Positions 1 through 7,620 of a stretch of 9,537 nucleotides of DNA are shown piece after piece. The notes beneath the pieces are model-generated. The model did not search any database. It was not told the origin of the DNA and was given only the letters and a program-made list of their open reading frames with translations. The DNA is from Patescibacteria group bacterium (GTDB lineage Bacteria; Patescibacteria; ABY1; JAGPKW01), in assembly GCA_021735565.1 (NCBI GenBank), contig JAIPGT010000016.1, positions 1 to 9,537 on the forward strand, given 5' to 3'. The translations under genes and the position numbers were made by a program. Numbering within the stretch: position 1 is the stretch's first letter; each line of letters starts with the position of its first letter.

Positions 1-132
1 ATCTCTTTCTGAGTTTTCTATTTGGGCATAAGTTGGACGAGATATTCCTATTTTTTTGGCAAGGAATTCTTGGCTTATGCCTTCTTTTTGGCGGATTTTT
101 TTAAGGAATGTGGGGATTTTTTTTAATTTAAT
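1..132 (-). CDS. XRE-family HTH transcriptional regulator, partial (N-terminal part)
   Basis: The reverse strand encodes an open frame that leaves the window at base 1. It contains a helix-turn-helix of the XRE/Cro type, with the pattern GISQEFLAKKIGISRPTY followed by AQIENSERD. Such proteins bind short palindromes as dimers and often repress their own promoter or serve as antitoxins. A palindrome with a TTGACA box lies directly upstream at 171-197 and is the likely operator. The start is a problem. The frame opens after a TGA at 180-178 and contains no ATG, GTG or TTG. The best candidate is an ATT at 132-130, which gives 44 codons inside the window. Either an unusual start codon is used, or the 5' end is damaged or miscalled at one of the A-runs. 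The HTH assignment is firm; the target and the rest of the protein are unknown. Confidence 0.75.
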   Translation of the reverse strand, partial: MKLKKIPTFLKKIRQKEGISQEFLAKKIGISRPTYAQIENSERD

Positions 133-170
133 AGCTTTATTTATTTTTTTTATTCTAGTATATTGTAAAA

Positions 171-197
171 ATATCTGTCAATTAATTTGACAGATAT
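171..197. promoter_or_regulatory. Palindromic operator with two opposed TTGACA boxes
   Basis: Arms ATATCTGTCAA (171-181) and TTGACAGATAT (187-197) are exact reverse complements around a five-base centre. Each arm contains a perfect TTGACA box. On the minus strand the box at 181-176 is followed, after 18 bases, by TAGAAT (157-152), a good -10 for the XRE gene. On the plus strand the box at 187-192 has only a weak -10 candidate near 209-215. A dimeric XRE protein bound here would cover the -35 region, so autoregulation is the natural inference. Confidence 0.6.
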
Positions 198-242
198 ATT
201 TACATTGTGATGATTGAGAGAGGTTTTATTTATTTAGTTCCT

Positions 243-268
243 AGTTCCTAGGATACTAGGAACTTTTT
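243..268 (+). terminator. Hairpin with T-tract, plus-oriented terminator-like
   Basis: AGTTCCTAG (243-251) pairs with CTAGGAACT (256-264) around a GATA loop, and a run of T follows on the plus strand. An extra AGTTCCTAG copy begins at 236, overlapping the first arm. In the minus direction no T-run follows the stem, so it is a poor terminator for the operon that ends at 283. No plus-strand gene is visible upstream. It may end a short transcript from the plus-facing TTGACA at 187, or simply be an inverted repeat. Confidence 0.4.
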
Positions 269-282
269 AAAATAGTGATTAT

Positions 283-1206
283 TTATATATAAAATTTATT
301 ATAAATTTGTTTTATTAAAAATAATGCATAATCTATATCTTCAGAGCTAAAAATTGAATATTTACACATTTTTCCAAACTTAAGTTTTTTATAATCTATT
401 TTTTTAACTTTATTTTCTGGATCTTTTAAATCTTCTACATCAACTCTTATAAGTTCTAATTTTAATCCTCCCTTTTGAATATGTGTAGCAACTAATAAAT
501 TTTTCTGAATTTTATAACCAACATAATTTTTTGTTGGGCTTTCCTCTATTCTATTATCTAAATTTAAAACTTTTTCTCTTAATTCTTCAAATAATTCTTT
601 TGACTCTTTCCAATCTTCCTTAAATAGATCTTCTACTTTATATTTTTTTATTTCAGAAGAAACTTTTTGTATTTCTCCACTATTTTTTGTTATACTTTTT
701 ATACTTTCTACTGGATTTCTGCTAATTATGGGATTGTAAGAAATTAAATTATCTTCATATTTGTTAAATTCCCATAATTCAATTGGTAAATCTTTGAAAT
801 TGATTGCTTCTTTTTGATATCTGGTATAAGAATTTGCTACAAATATGACTCTGGATTGTGACCAATCTATATCTTCCTTTCTATTTAAATTTTTATTCAT
901 TTTATTATTATATTCTAAAACGAAATCTGCTTTATTATTAAGTAATAATGCTAGATAAGAATATCCTTAATCTATAACTGAAAAACTTCTGTCTCTTTTG
1001 TATTCTACGATAACAAATGAATTTGTTTCATTATCAAAAGCTAAAGAATCTATTCTTAGATTATTTAGGGCAAATTCTGAACTGATGAAATCTAATCCGA
1101 AGATTTCGTTCATGTTGTTTTCTGTTAGGGTTTGAATTTCTTTTTCAAGGGAAATTTTTTTCTCTTTTATGGGTTTTAATTTTTCAGTACCTTTGAATAG
1201 GAGCAT
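283..1206 (-). pseudogene. PD-(D/E)XK nuclease-like protein with C-terminal DUF5655 domain (COG3586-type), interrupted by one in-frame stop
   Basis: Reading from the ATG at 1206, the frame runs 307 codons to the stop at 283 and is broken only by a TAA at 969-967 (codon 80). The N-terminal 79 residues carry the nuclease core: RIDSLAFD supplies the acidic residue, and VEYKRD supplies the E-x-K pair. After the stop the same frame continues as GYSYLALLLNNKADF, then DWSQSRVIFVA and INFKDLPIELWEF, which I recognise from intact members of this family. The C-terminal region of about 100 residues resembles DUF5655. Relatives read DQGY at the break, so a CAA-to-TAA change explains it. In RecB-like nucleases that Q belongs to the QxxxY motif, here Q-GYS-Y. 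A downstream ATG at 900 could yield the 205-residue C-terminal part alone. The gene is last in the restriction operon, 32 bases after its neighbour. The cause could be a real nonsense mutation, readthrough or a sequence error. Confidence 0.8.
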
Positions 1207-1238
1207 ATTTGAGATTTAGTTAGTTGGTTAGGGTTGAA

Positions 1239-1940
1239 TTATTTATTAATATTTAAATAATAAAAATAATTTTTTATTTCTTCTTCATTTAAAGAAAAAT
1301 ATATAGTTAAAATTTGTAATAATATATTTTTTGTTTTTATTAAATTTTCATTGAAAAAAGAATTATAATCTGTTTCTATTTTTGTTTTTGCTAAATAAAG
1401 ATGTATTTTATTTCTGAGTTTTCTAAAATAATTTAATTCTTTATAAATAAAATGGTTTTTCCCTTGATTAAAAATATCTTTACTTTCAGAAATTTTTATA
1501 ATTTTATCTAAATTTATTTCTTCCTCTTTATAAGATTTTAGAACTTCAAATATTTGTGTTCTTAATTTTATTCTTTTTTTAAAGAAAACATAACTTTCAT
1601 TTGAATTTATTTCTTTTAATAAAGATAAATTTGTTTTTTTAATTAAATCTTTATCTTTTAAGATATTAAAAAGAATAGTTTCAATAATACTAACGCTAAT
1701 AATTATAAAAGTTTTAATATTTTGAGTATAAATAACGCTTGTTATTTCAGTGTTATTTAACGTATAATCTAAAAATTCTAGATATTGAATATTATAAGAT
1801 AAATTTTTATTATGAGAGTATTTAGAATCATAACTTATTTTTCTGTTTATAATTTTATTTAATTTTTCAATAGAAATCGGAAGCCATTTTTCAAATTTTT
1901 TATTATTTTCTAAACATTTTTTACAAATAGATTTTTCCAT
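1239..1940 (-). CDS. Hypothetical helical protein with HEPN-like R-N..H motif
   Basis: I do not recognise this 233-residue protein as a named family. It is mostly helical and lysine-rich. A CKKC pair near the N-terminus (residues 6-9) could bind metal or be incidental. A hydrophobic stretch at about 76-94 looks like a buried helix rather than a confident membrane span. The notable segment is YFRKLRNKIHLY (171-182): R173 and R176-N177 followed by H180 resemble the R-polar-x(n)-H active site of HEPN ribonucleases, which are common toxins and abortive-infection effectors. Spacing from R173 to H180 fits Rx6H; from R176 it is only Rx3H. The gene starts 7 bases after the res stop codon and ends 32 bases before the nuclease pseudogene, so it is almost certainly cotranscribed with the restriction genes. 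The HEPN assignment is a motif-level inference. Confidence 0.75.
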   Translation of the reverse strand: MEKSICKKCLENNKKFEKWLPISIEKLNKIINRKISYDSKYSHNKNLSYNIQYLEFLDYTLNNTEITSVIYTQNIKTFIIISVSIIETILFNILKDKDLIKKTNLSLLKEINSNESYVFFKKRIKLRTQIFEVLKSYKEEEINLDKIIKISESKDIFNQGKNHFIYKELNYFRKLRNKIHLYLAKTKIETDYNSFFNENLIKTKNILLQILTIYFSLNEEEIKNYFYYLNINK

Positions 1941-1947
1941 TTTATAA

Positions 1948-4632
1948 TTATAATTTAAAATATCTCACTAATTCATCAAAAGAATTAAATTTTTCTTTAT
2001 TATAATCTTCTTGCTTTATATATAAATAATTAAATTTAACCTCATTTTGAGCTTTATTTATATCTTCACACCAAACTGCAAGTCTTTTTATTTTTTCTAT
2101 ATCATCTAGATCCTCTCTTCCTTTAGTTTCTATAATATAAACCTCTTTTTCATTCTTTTTTACTATAAAATCAGGATAATAATGTTTTATTTCTCCATCT
2201 GAATTTTTATATTCTATTTTAAAATTAATAGAAAAATAATTTTTTACATAAGAAATAATATCATCAAATTTTTCTAATAAATTAGCAAACTCTAATTCAA
2301 AAACACTATCACCAACAATTTTATTAAAAACGCTCTTTTTTGGAATTAAATACCCCTGATCTTTCCAAATAAAAGGCCTAGATTGACCTACCTTAATATA
2401 ATCCTTTACTTCTGCTTCACCTTTGTCTAAAATTGTTAAACTATTAATTTCTTTGGTAAATATATTTATTATAATATTTCTAGCCTCTATTTCTGATAAA
2501 TTTCTTAAAATATTTAGATTATTTAAATCAATTTCCTTATCAAAAAGATATTTTTGTATAAATTCTCTAACTTTAGGATAAAGGATGTCATAACCATTAA
2601 ATAATCTTACTTCTTTTAATATTGATTGAGTAAAGAACCCAACTACACTTGTATAATCAGGTACAGAATTATTATCCAAAAAGATCTTATGATTTACTTC
2701 TCCACTATCAATATCTCTAAAAATTATTTCTCTTTTTTCTTGTTCAGAGAATTCTTTTATTATTAATTTTTTATTACTAAAATTATTTAAATTTAAATCA
2801 GATAGGTTCTTATATTCTTTATAAATTCTAGGCGTTAAAATTGGAATCTTTATATCCATTTTTTCTAAATCTTTTTTTTCATTTTCTTTATCTATTTCTA
2901 TAACTAAAGGGGTAATAGGATTAGTATCAAATCCCATTTTTCTTTTTTCAAATTCAACACCCTCACTTTTTATAGATTCAACAAAATCCATAAAAGCTGT
3001 AGTTCCTATTACGCTTACATATTCTTCAATATCTTTTCTTTCTCTATACATTCTTCGAAGTCCTCTTCCTAAAGTTTGTTCAGGTAATATATTAGACTTT
3101 GAACTGTAAGCCCTTAATCCAACTATAGTTGTTACATTTTTTACATCCCAACCTTCTTTAAGCATTAAAACAGAAACTATAACCTTATAAGGGCTTTCTA
3201 AGCTATCAATATTATCAGCCTCTTTTCTTAATCTTTCTAATTCTTCTTTTGCTTTTCCAGTACTAGTTTCTGTTATTTCTCCATTATCTTTAGTATGTAT
3301 AACTAAAACAGAATTTTTAAACTCTGTATATTTAGATTCTAAAAATTCTTTAACTTCATCACAATTTTTTGTATCATCTGTCATAATAAAAAGAACAGTC
3401 TTTTTATTCATTTTAATATGTTCATTGTATGATTTCTTCCATTCTTCATAACCTAACTGTAAAAAATCTTCATATTTTTCTGTATAAATTGAACTTTGTT
3501 TTTCAATTAGTCTTGCTCTACTTGATTCTTCTGGTAAAATTGGATGTTTTACTACATTTTGTCTAATAGCTTCTACTAAAGGATAATCTGAAATTGTTTG
3601 GACAAAGATTCCACCTTTATCATGTTTTGGTGTAGCAGTTAAATCAATTTGCAAGGACAATCTTTTACCTTTTTGTTTTAATTTATTATCAATATCTTCA
3701 ATAGATTTAAACCAGGCTAATTTTTCGTCATGAATATGATGAGCTTCGTCATTTATTATAACTAATTCTTCTATATTTCTAACAATTTCACCTAAATCAA
3801 CTTTTGTGTCAATTGCGTTTGTAACAGATTTTTCTCCTAAAAAGTAATTTGTTAAATTTTCATCTTCTATTGAAGATATTTTATTATTACTATCATAAAC
3901 TCTGTGTATATTTGTTAAAAATATATTACCAGTATTACTTATATTAGATATATTATCTTGTAAATGTAGTTTTAACTGAAAATCATTTTTCCAATCTCTA
4001 CCTTTAAAACCATTTTCTGGTAATACTGGATCTTCAAAAAATATTTTTAATCCTTTAAAATCACTATAAATTCTATCTAAAACTATAATATTAGGGGTTA
4101 TAACTAAAAAATTCTTTGATAAATCAGAATTCTCTTCATATTTTTTATGAAAATAACTCCAAGCTAATAATAAGCTCATAACTTTAGTTTTTCCTGAACC
4201 TGTAGCCATTTTTATAACAAATCTTTTCCAATCTTCAGAAAACATAGAAGGAGAAACTATCCCACTTTCATCAAATCTTAATAAATCATATTTATCTTTA
4301 ACTTTTATTACATCATATAAATAAATAATGGTTTCAACAGATTCTCTTTGAGCAAAATAATATTTAAATTCAAAATCAATTCCATCAGAATTTTTTAAAT
4401 AATGGGGATTTTTAAACCACCAATTAAGTAAGGCTATAGAAGTTTCAGTAGCTCCTTTATAATTATTGTCTCTCCATTCTTTTACTTCCTTTCTTAATTT
4501 ATGAACAAATGGAGGGAGCAATTTATACATAGCTCCACCTTTGTCTTTTAAAGATTCCTCACCTGGAACCCATCTAATTGATGGATCTAAAATTTCATGA
4601 GGAGATTGAGGAAAATTAGAATTTAAAGACAT
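1948..4632 (-). CDS. res: Type III restriction enzyme Res-like subunit (SF2 helicase + PD-(D/E)XK nuclease)
   Basis: This 894-residue protein is the ATP-dependent translocase and cleavage subunit of a type III-like restriction system. It acts with the Mod subunit encoded upstream to cut unmethylated foreign DNA. The SF2 helicase core is complete: Walker A ATGSGKT (143-149), DEAH box INDEAHH (293-299), TATP (332-335), and motif VI QTLGRGLRRM (519-528) preceded by LKEGWDVKNV. The C-terminal region has a PD-(D/E)XK nuclease signature: FELEFANLLEKF supplies an upstream acidic residue near 779, then YPDF (P820-D821) and IIETKG (E835, K837). The length is within the range known for Res proteins. 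It starts 5 bases after the membrane-protein gene and ends 7 bases before the HEPN-like gene. All key residues are present, so activity is likely. A plain DEAD/DEAH helicase annotation would be less specific but not wrong. Confidence 0.92.
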   Translation of the reverse strand: MSLNSNFPQSPHEILDPSIRWVPGEESLKDKGGAMYKLLPPFVHKLRKEVKEWRDNNYKGATETSIALLNWWFKNPHYLKNSDGIDFEFKYYFAQRESVETIIYLYDVIKVKDKYDLLRFDESGIVSPSMFSEDWKRFVIKMATGSGKTKVMSLLLAWSYFHKKYEENSDLSKNFLVITPNIIVLDRIYSDFKGLKIFFEDPVLPENGFKGRDWKNDFQLKLHLQDNISNISNTGNIFLTNIHRVYDSNNKISSIEDENLTNYFLGEKSVTNAIDTKVDLGEIVRNIEELVIINDEAHHIHDEKLAWFKSIEDIDNKLKQKGKRLSLQIDLTATPKHDKGGIFVQTISDYPLVEAIRQNVVKHPILPEESSRARLIEKQSSIYTEKYEDFLQLGYEEWKKSYNEHIKMNKKTVLFIMTDDTKNCDEVKEFLESKYTEFKNSVLVIHTKDNGEITETSTGKAKEELERLRKEADNIDSLESPYKVIVSVLMLKEGWDVKNVTTIVGLRAYSSKSNILPEQTLGRGLRRMYRERKDIEEYVSVIGTTAFMDFVESIKSEGVEFEKRKMGFDTNPITPLVIEIDKENEKKDLEKMDIKIPILTPRIYKEYKNLSDLNLNNFSNKKLIIKEFSEQEKREIIFRDIDSGEVNHKIFLDNNSVPDYTSVVGFFTQSILKEVRLFNGYDILYPKVREFIQKYLFDKEIDLNNLNILRNLSEIEARNIIINIFTKEINSLTILDKGEAEVKDYIKVGQSRPFIWKDQGYLIPKKSVFNKIVGDSVFELEFANLLEKFDDIISYVKNYFSINFKIEYKNSDGEIKHYYPDFIVKKNEKEVYIIETKGREDLDDIEKIKRLAVWCEDINKAQNEVKFNYLYIKQEDYNKEKFNSFDELVRYFKL

Positions 4633-4637
4633 ATTTT

Positions 4638-5057
4638 TTAATTAGTTGAGTTATTAGAGTTTTTAATGTTTTCAACTTTTTCTTTAGGATTAGTTGTATT
4701 TTTATCAATATATATTTTGAATTTTGTTTTTAACTTAGGAATACAATTTACTAAAAATATAAAAATATTTTTTAGAAATGATTTTAAAATTAATAAAGAA
4801 ATAACAAAAACTACTAATATATACATCCCTTTTAAGATATTAGGATCAATCCCATTTATTTGCTTAAATTCAGAAGTAAAGACTGGAACCCAAAGAGAAA
4901 TAATAGAAATCAAATTAATAATATCAAAAGAATTTTTTGTAGCATTTTTAAAATCAACTAATTTTAATTCTAAATCTGAAGAATTAATATAAATATCTTT
5001 ATTTTTTGGATATATAACTAAATTTTCAGCATCAATTTTATAATCGTTTTCTGACAT
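4638..5057 (-). CDS. Small protein with two predicted membrane segments
   Basis: This 139-residue protein matches no family I can name. Residues 1-44 are polar. Two hydrophobic stretches follow, at about 45-62 (FDIINLISIISLWVPVF) and 77-105 (MYILVVFVISLLILKSFL and onward). A basic, asparagine-rich tail of about 35 residues closes the protein. There is no signal peptide, so a two-helix inner-membrane protein with both termini on the same side is the simplest topology. It begins 2 bases after the zinc-ribbon gene stops and ends 5 bases before res, inside the restriction operon. Small two-helix membrane proteins next to nucleic-acid-sensing genes are often effectors in defence systems. That role is inferred only from position. 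Confidence 0.75.
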   Translation of the reverse strand: MSENDYKIDAENLVIYPKNKDIYINSSDLELKLVDFKNATKNSFDIINLISIISLWVPVFTSEFKQINGIDPNILKGMYILVVFVISLLILKSFLKNIFIFLVNCIPKLKTKFKIYIDKNTTNPKEKVENIKNSNNSTN

Positions 5058-5059
5058 AT

Positions 5060-5317
5060 TTATTCAATATTTTTTAAATCTTCTAACATACCTAATGGCC
5101 CTAATGCAAAATCATGACTATATCCACATTTTTTACAAATAATAGACATGTATGGTATAGATGGGCCACCAATTGAAAAATTTTTTGGGTTTTTTTGTAT
5201 AACCTTTAAAAATGGACCATCAACTAAAAAATCCTTGGCTCCACAAGGACAACTTAAATCTAAATTTAATGTTTCTATTTTTTCTATAAATTTATTTTTA
5301 AATTCTTCTACTGTCAT
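5060..5317 (-). CDS. Small zinc-ribbon protein
   Basis: This 85-residue protein has two cysteine pairs that can form a zinc ribbon: C23-P-C25-G and C61-K-K-C64-G. The segment between them contains GGPSIPYMSIIC, and after the second pair comes YSHDFALGPLGM. This arrangement, with an aromatic-rich strand before the second knuckle, resembles small zinc ribbons seen in many bacterial hypothetical proteins. The exact family is unknown to me. Zinc ribbons usually mediate nucleic-acid or protein contacts. The first knuckle is CxC rather than the common CxxC. The gene lies 30 bases after the mod stop codon and 2 bases before the membrane-protein gene, with which it forms a likely translationally coupled pair. 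A role as sensor or adaptor within the restriction operon is an inference from context. Confidence 0.78.
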   Translation of the reverse strand: MTVEEFKNKFIEKIETLNLDLSCPCGAKDFLVDGPFLKVIQKNPKNFSIGGPSIPYMSIICKKCGYSHDFALGPLGMLEDLKNIE

Positions 5318-5347
5318 AAAATATGATTATTTTATTAAAAAATGATT

Positions 5348-7531
5348 TTAAATATTAACTTCCACAACTTTCATTGTGTCATTTCCAAAAATATCTACCA
5401 CTTTTACTGCTATTTTTCTTTTTCCTGTTTTTACTTCCATTTCTGAAGACTTTAATTCTAGTGTTCTATTTTTTTTAGTTCTAAAAGACTGCCACTCATT
5501 TTCAAATATATATTCTCCCGTCCAATGTTCTTCCCATTCTTTATTTTTATTTTGTTTTTGTATAATTTCCTTTTTACTTTCATAATTAAAATCAATAGAC
5601 CAATAATCTATCCAATCTGTCCAACTTTTTGTTACAACCTCTCTAGAAATTATTCCTTCTTTATCTTTTGATATTTTTATAATTTGCCCTGAATCTAAAA
5701 GAATTTTTTCACCTCCATTCCTTAAGTCGCTTTCTTGTTTATTAATATCATCCTGATTATAAAAACAAGAAAACTCAAGAAGCTCAATAGAAATTCTATT
5801 CTTCTTTATAATTGGTTTAAATTCTATATAAGAAACATCATAAAATTTAACTTGGTTTTTCTCTATTAATTTTTTATCAAAAACTTCTTTTGGTATAAAT
5901 TTTAAAGATATATCAATCCCTCTTTCTTTTGCTTCTTGGACTTCTATTTGTATTCCCATTTCAAATTCAAAAGAAAGTAAATCTACTTTACTTATATTAT
6001 TTTCTAGAGATTCTTTTATAATCTCTTCTAAAAATAATTTAGATACTGGGACATTTATGGGTCCAATAGCTACCATTCTAGAGTTTTTATTTCCAATAAA
6101 TGTTTTAAATCCCGAAACACTTTCTGCTTTATATGCTTTTAATATTAATTCTATAAAAGCATCTTCTTTTTTCTTAATTTGTTCTTGTTTTTCTTGATCT
6201 CTTAAATCTTCATTAATTCCTATATAATGTTGTCTTTCATATTTTCCTAAATTTAAAATTTCAAAAGCTCTAAAATTTTTTCCATCCTTTTTTAATTCTC
6301 TTTGAACTCCTATCATCCTTTTTCTAGTTGTGTGAATTCCAAATTTACCTAAATCAGCACCAATCCATTTTCTATTTAATTTTTCAGCTACTGCAAGTGT
6401 TGTTCCGCTTCCACAGAAAAAATCACAAACAATATCTCCTTCATTAGAAGATGCTTTTATAATTCTTTCTAAGAGTTTTTCAGGTTTTTGAGTTGGGTAA
6501 TCAACAACTTCTGGGTTTTTACCGTGTGAAATATTTGATATATCATTCCAAAGTGAACCTATTGCTAGTTGAAATTCATCTAAATAATATTTTTTATATT
6601 GTTGTCCAGTAGATGTTTTATAAATTAAATTTTTATTTTTCATTTCATTGATAGATTTTTGAGAATAATCACCCAATGTAACTATTTTAAATAATCTCCC
6701 ATCTTCTTCTTTATACCTAAATTCTTTTAATTGTTTATATTTTAATTCATTAACTTCTTTATATTGTTGTAAAAAAATATAGTCATTAGTAGATTTTGAA
6801 TACCAAAAAATAGATTCAATTTCTTTTGACCATTGTTTAGAAATCTTTTTTGCTCCTTTCCCTACAGAGTCTCTTTTCCAAACTATCTCATTTCTAAAAT
6901 TCTCTTTTCCAAATATTTCATCTAGTATTAATCTCATATATCCACTAACTCTCCAATCACAATGTACATATATATTTCCATCTTCTGAAAGTAAATCCCT
7001 CATTAAAGTTAATCTCTCATAAATCATGGAAATAAAACTATCTGCCCCCTTACCCCAAGTATCACGATATGCAATCTCTTCTAAAACACTAGGTTTTTTA
7101 GTAAATTCGTTATCTCCAACTTCTATTTTCATAGAAAAATCTGCTCCAACATCAAAAGGAGGATCAATATAAATTAATTTTATACCACCCTGATCTTCTA
7201 TTTCTTTTCTTAATGGCCCATTTTTTAAAGAAGATAAAATTAATTTATTATCTCCCCAAATAAGTTTGTTAGTCCATCCCTTAACTTGTCTTCCACTAAA
7301 ATCAAATAGTCCACTTTGTAAATTATTTTTTATTTCACTTCTAGGTTCGTCAATCCTTTCAATAACTTGAAAAGGTAAAACAGAATTACAAATTTCATTA
7401 GTTTTTCCATTCCAAACAAGCTCAACTTGTTTTTTATCATCAAATAAAAGAAATCTATATTTATCAGGAAGATCTCTTCCATCTTCTAAAAGTTTAATAA
7501 TATCCCTAATTTCATGTTCTTGAAGTTGCAT
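5348..7531 (-). CDS. mod: Type III-like site-specific DNA methyltransferase (Mod)
   Basis: This is the modification and recognition subunit of the restriction system, transferring a methyl group from S-adenosylmethionine to an exocyclic amino group, most likely N6 of adenine. Residue numbers count from the upstream ATG at 7558. Motif IV, IDPPF (131-135), precedes motif I, FFCGSGTT (380-387), the beta-class order. TQKPEKLLERI (356-366) sits just before motif I. The variable region between about 225 and 345 should contain the target-recognition domain. About 290 residues follow the catalytic core. They end in a segment, WQSFRTKKNRTLELKS then KIAVKVVDIFGNDT, that looks like a beta-sandwich of PKD or Ig type. 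I prefer the ATG at 7531, giving MQLQEHEIRDII. The 7558 start adds a hydrophobic MLNFFILFL unlike a cytosolic enzyme, and TATATT at 7544-7539 would make the shorter form leaderless. It is the first gene of the operon. Confidence 0.92.
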   Translation of the reverse strand: MQLQEHEIRDIIKLLEDGRDLPDKYRFLLFDDKKQVELVWNGKTNEICNSVLPFQVIERIDEPRSEIKNNLQSGLFDFSGRQVKGWTNKLIWGDNKLILSSLKNGPLRKEIEDQGGIKLIYIDPPFDVGADFSMKIEVGDNEFTKKPSVLEEIAYRDTWGKGADSFISMIYERLTLMRDLLSEDGNIYVHCDWRVSGYMRLILDEIFGKENFRNEIVWKRDSVGKGAKKISKQWSKEIESIFWYSKSTNDYIFLQQYKEVNELKYKQLKEFRYKEEDGRLFKIVTLGDYSQKSINEMKNKNLIYKTSTGQQYKKYYLDEFQLAIGSLWNDISNISHGKNPEVVDYPTQKPEKLLERIIKASSNEGDIVCDFFCGSGTTLAVAEKLNRKWIGADLGKFGIHTTRKRMIGVQRELKKDGKNFRAFEILNLGKYERQHYIGINEDLRDQEKQEQIKKKEDAFIELILKAYKAESVSGFKTFIGNKNSRMVAIGPINVPVSKLFLEEIIKESLENNISKVDLLSFEFEMGIQIEVQEAKERGIDISLKFIPKEVFDKKLIEKNQVKFYDVSYIEFKPIIKKNRISIELLEFSCFYNQDDINKQESDLRNGGEKILLDSGQIIKISKDKEGIISREVVTKSWTDWIDYWSIDFNYESKKEIIQKQNKNKEWEEHWTGEYIFENEWQSFRTKKNRTLELKSSEMEVKTGKRKIAVKVVDIFGNDTMKVVEVNI

Positions 7532-7593
7532 AAGAAATAATATAAAAAAATTAAGCATTCGTTTTTAGATGCTCTATATAATCTTTACTTAAC

Positions 7594-7620
7594 AAAAAAG
7601 AGCAACCTTACACGGGTTGC
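7594..7620 (-). terminator. Rho-independent terminator of the structured RNA
   Basis: On the minus strand GCAACC (7620-7615) pairs with GGTTGC (7607-7602) around a seven-base loop, and TCTTTTTT follows. It closes the structured RNA and lies about 60 bases before the mod start. Its 5' arm shares three bases with helix P1, and its 3' arm can pair instead with the apical loop at 7685-7678, so termination could be conditional. Confidence 0.75.

Noticed and set aside
967..969. Reassignment of TAA to glutamine
   Set aside because: The other genes end cleanly on normal stops, including TAA, and no second internal TAA at a conserved Q is seen. A single mutation or error is simpler.
4666..4992. Plus-strand open frame of 108 codons
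   Set aside because: It is antisense to the membrane-protein gene, which fits the operon spacing. Its hydrophobic look is a mirror of that gene.
5148..5585. Two short plus-strand open frames (65 and 69 codons)
   Set aside because: They are antisense to the zinc-ribbon gene and the mod 3' end, with no start signals or recognisable features.
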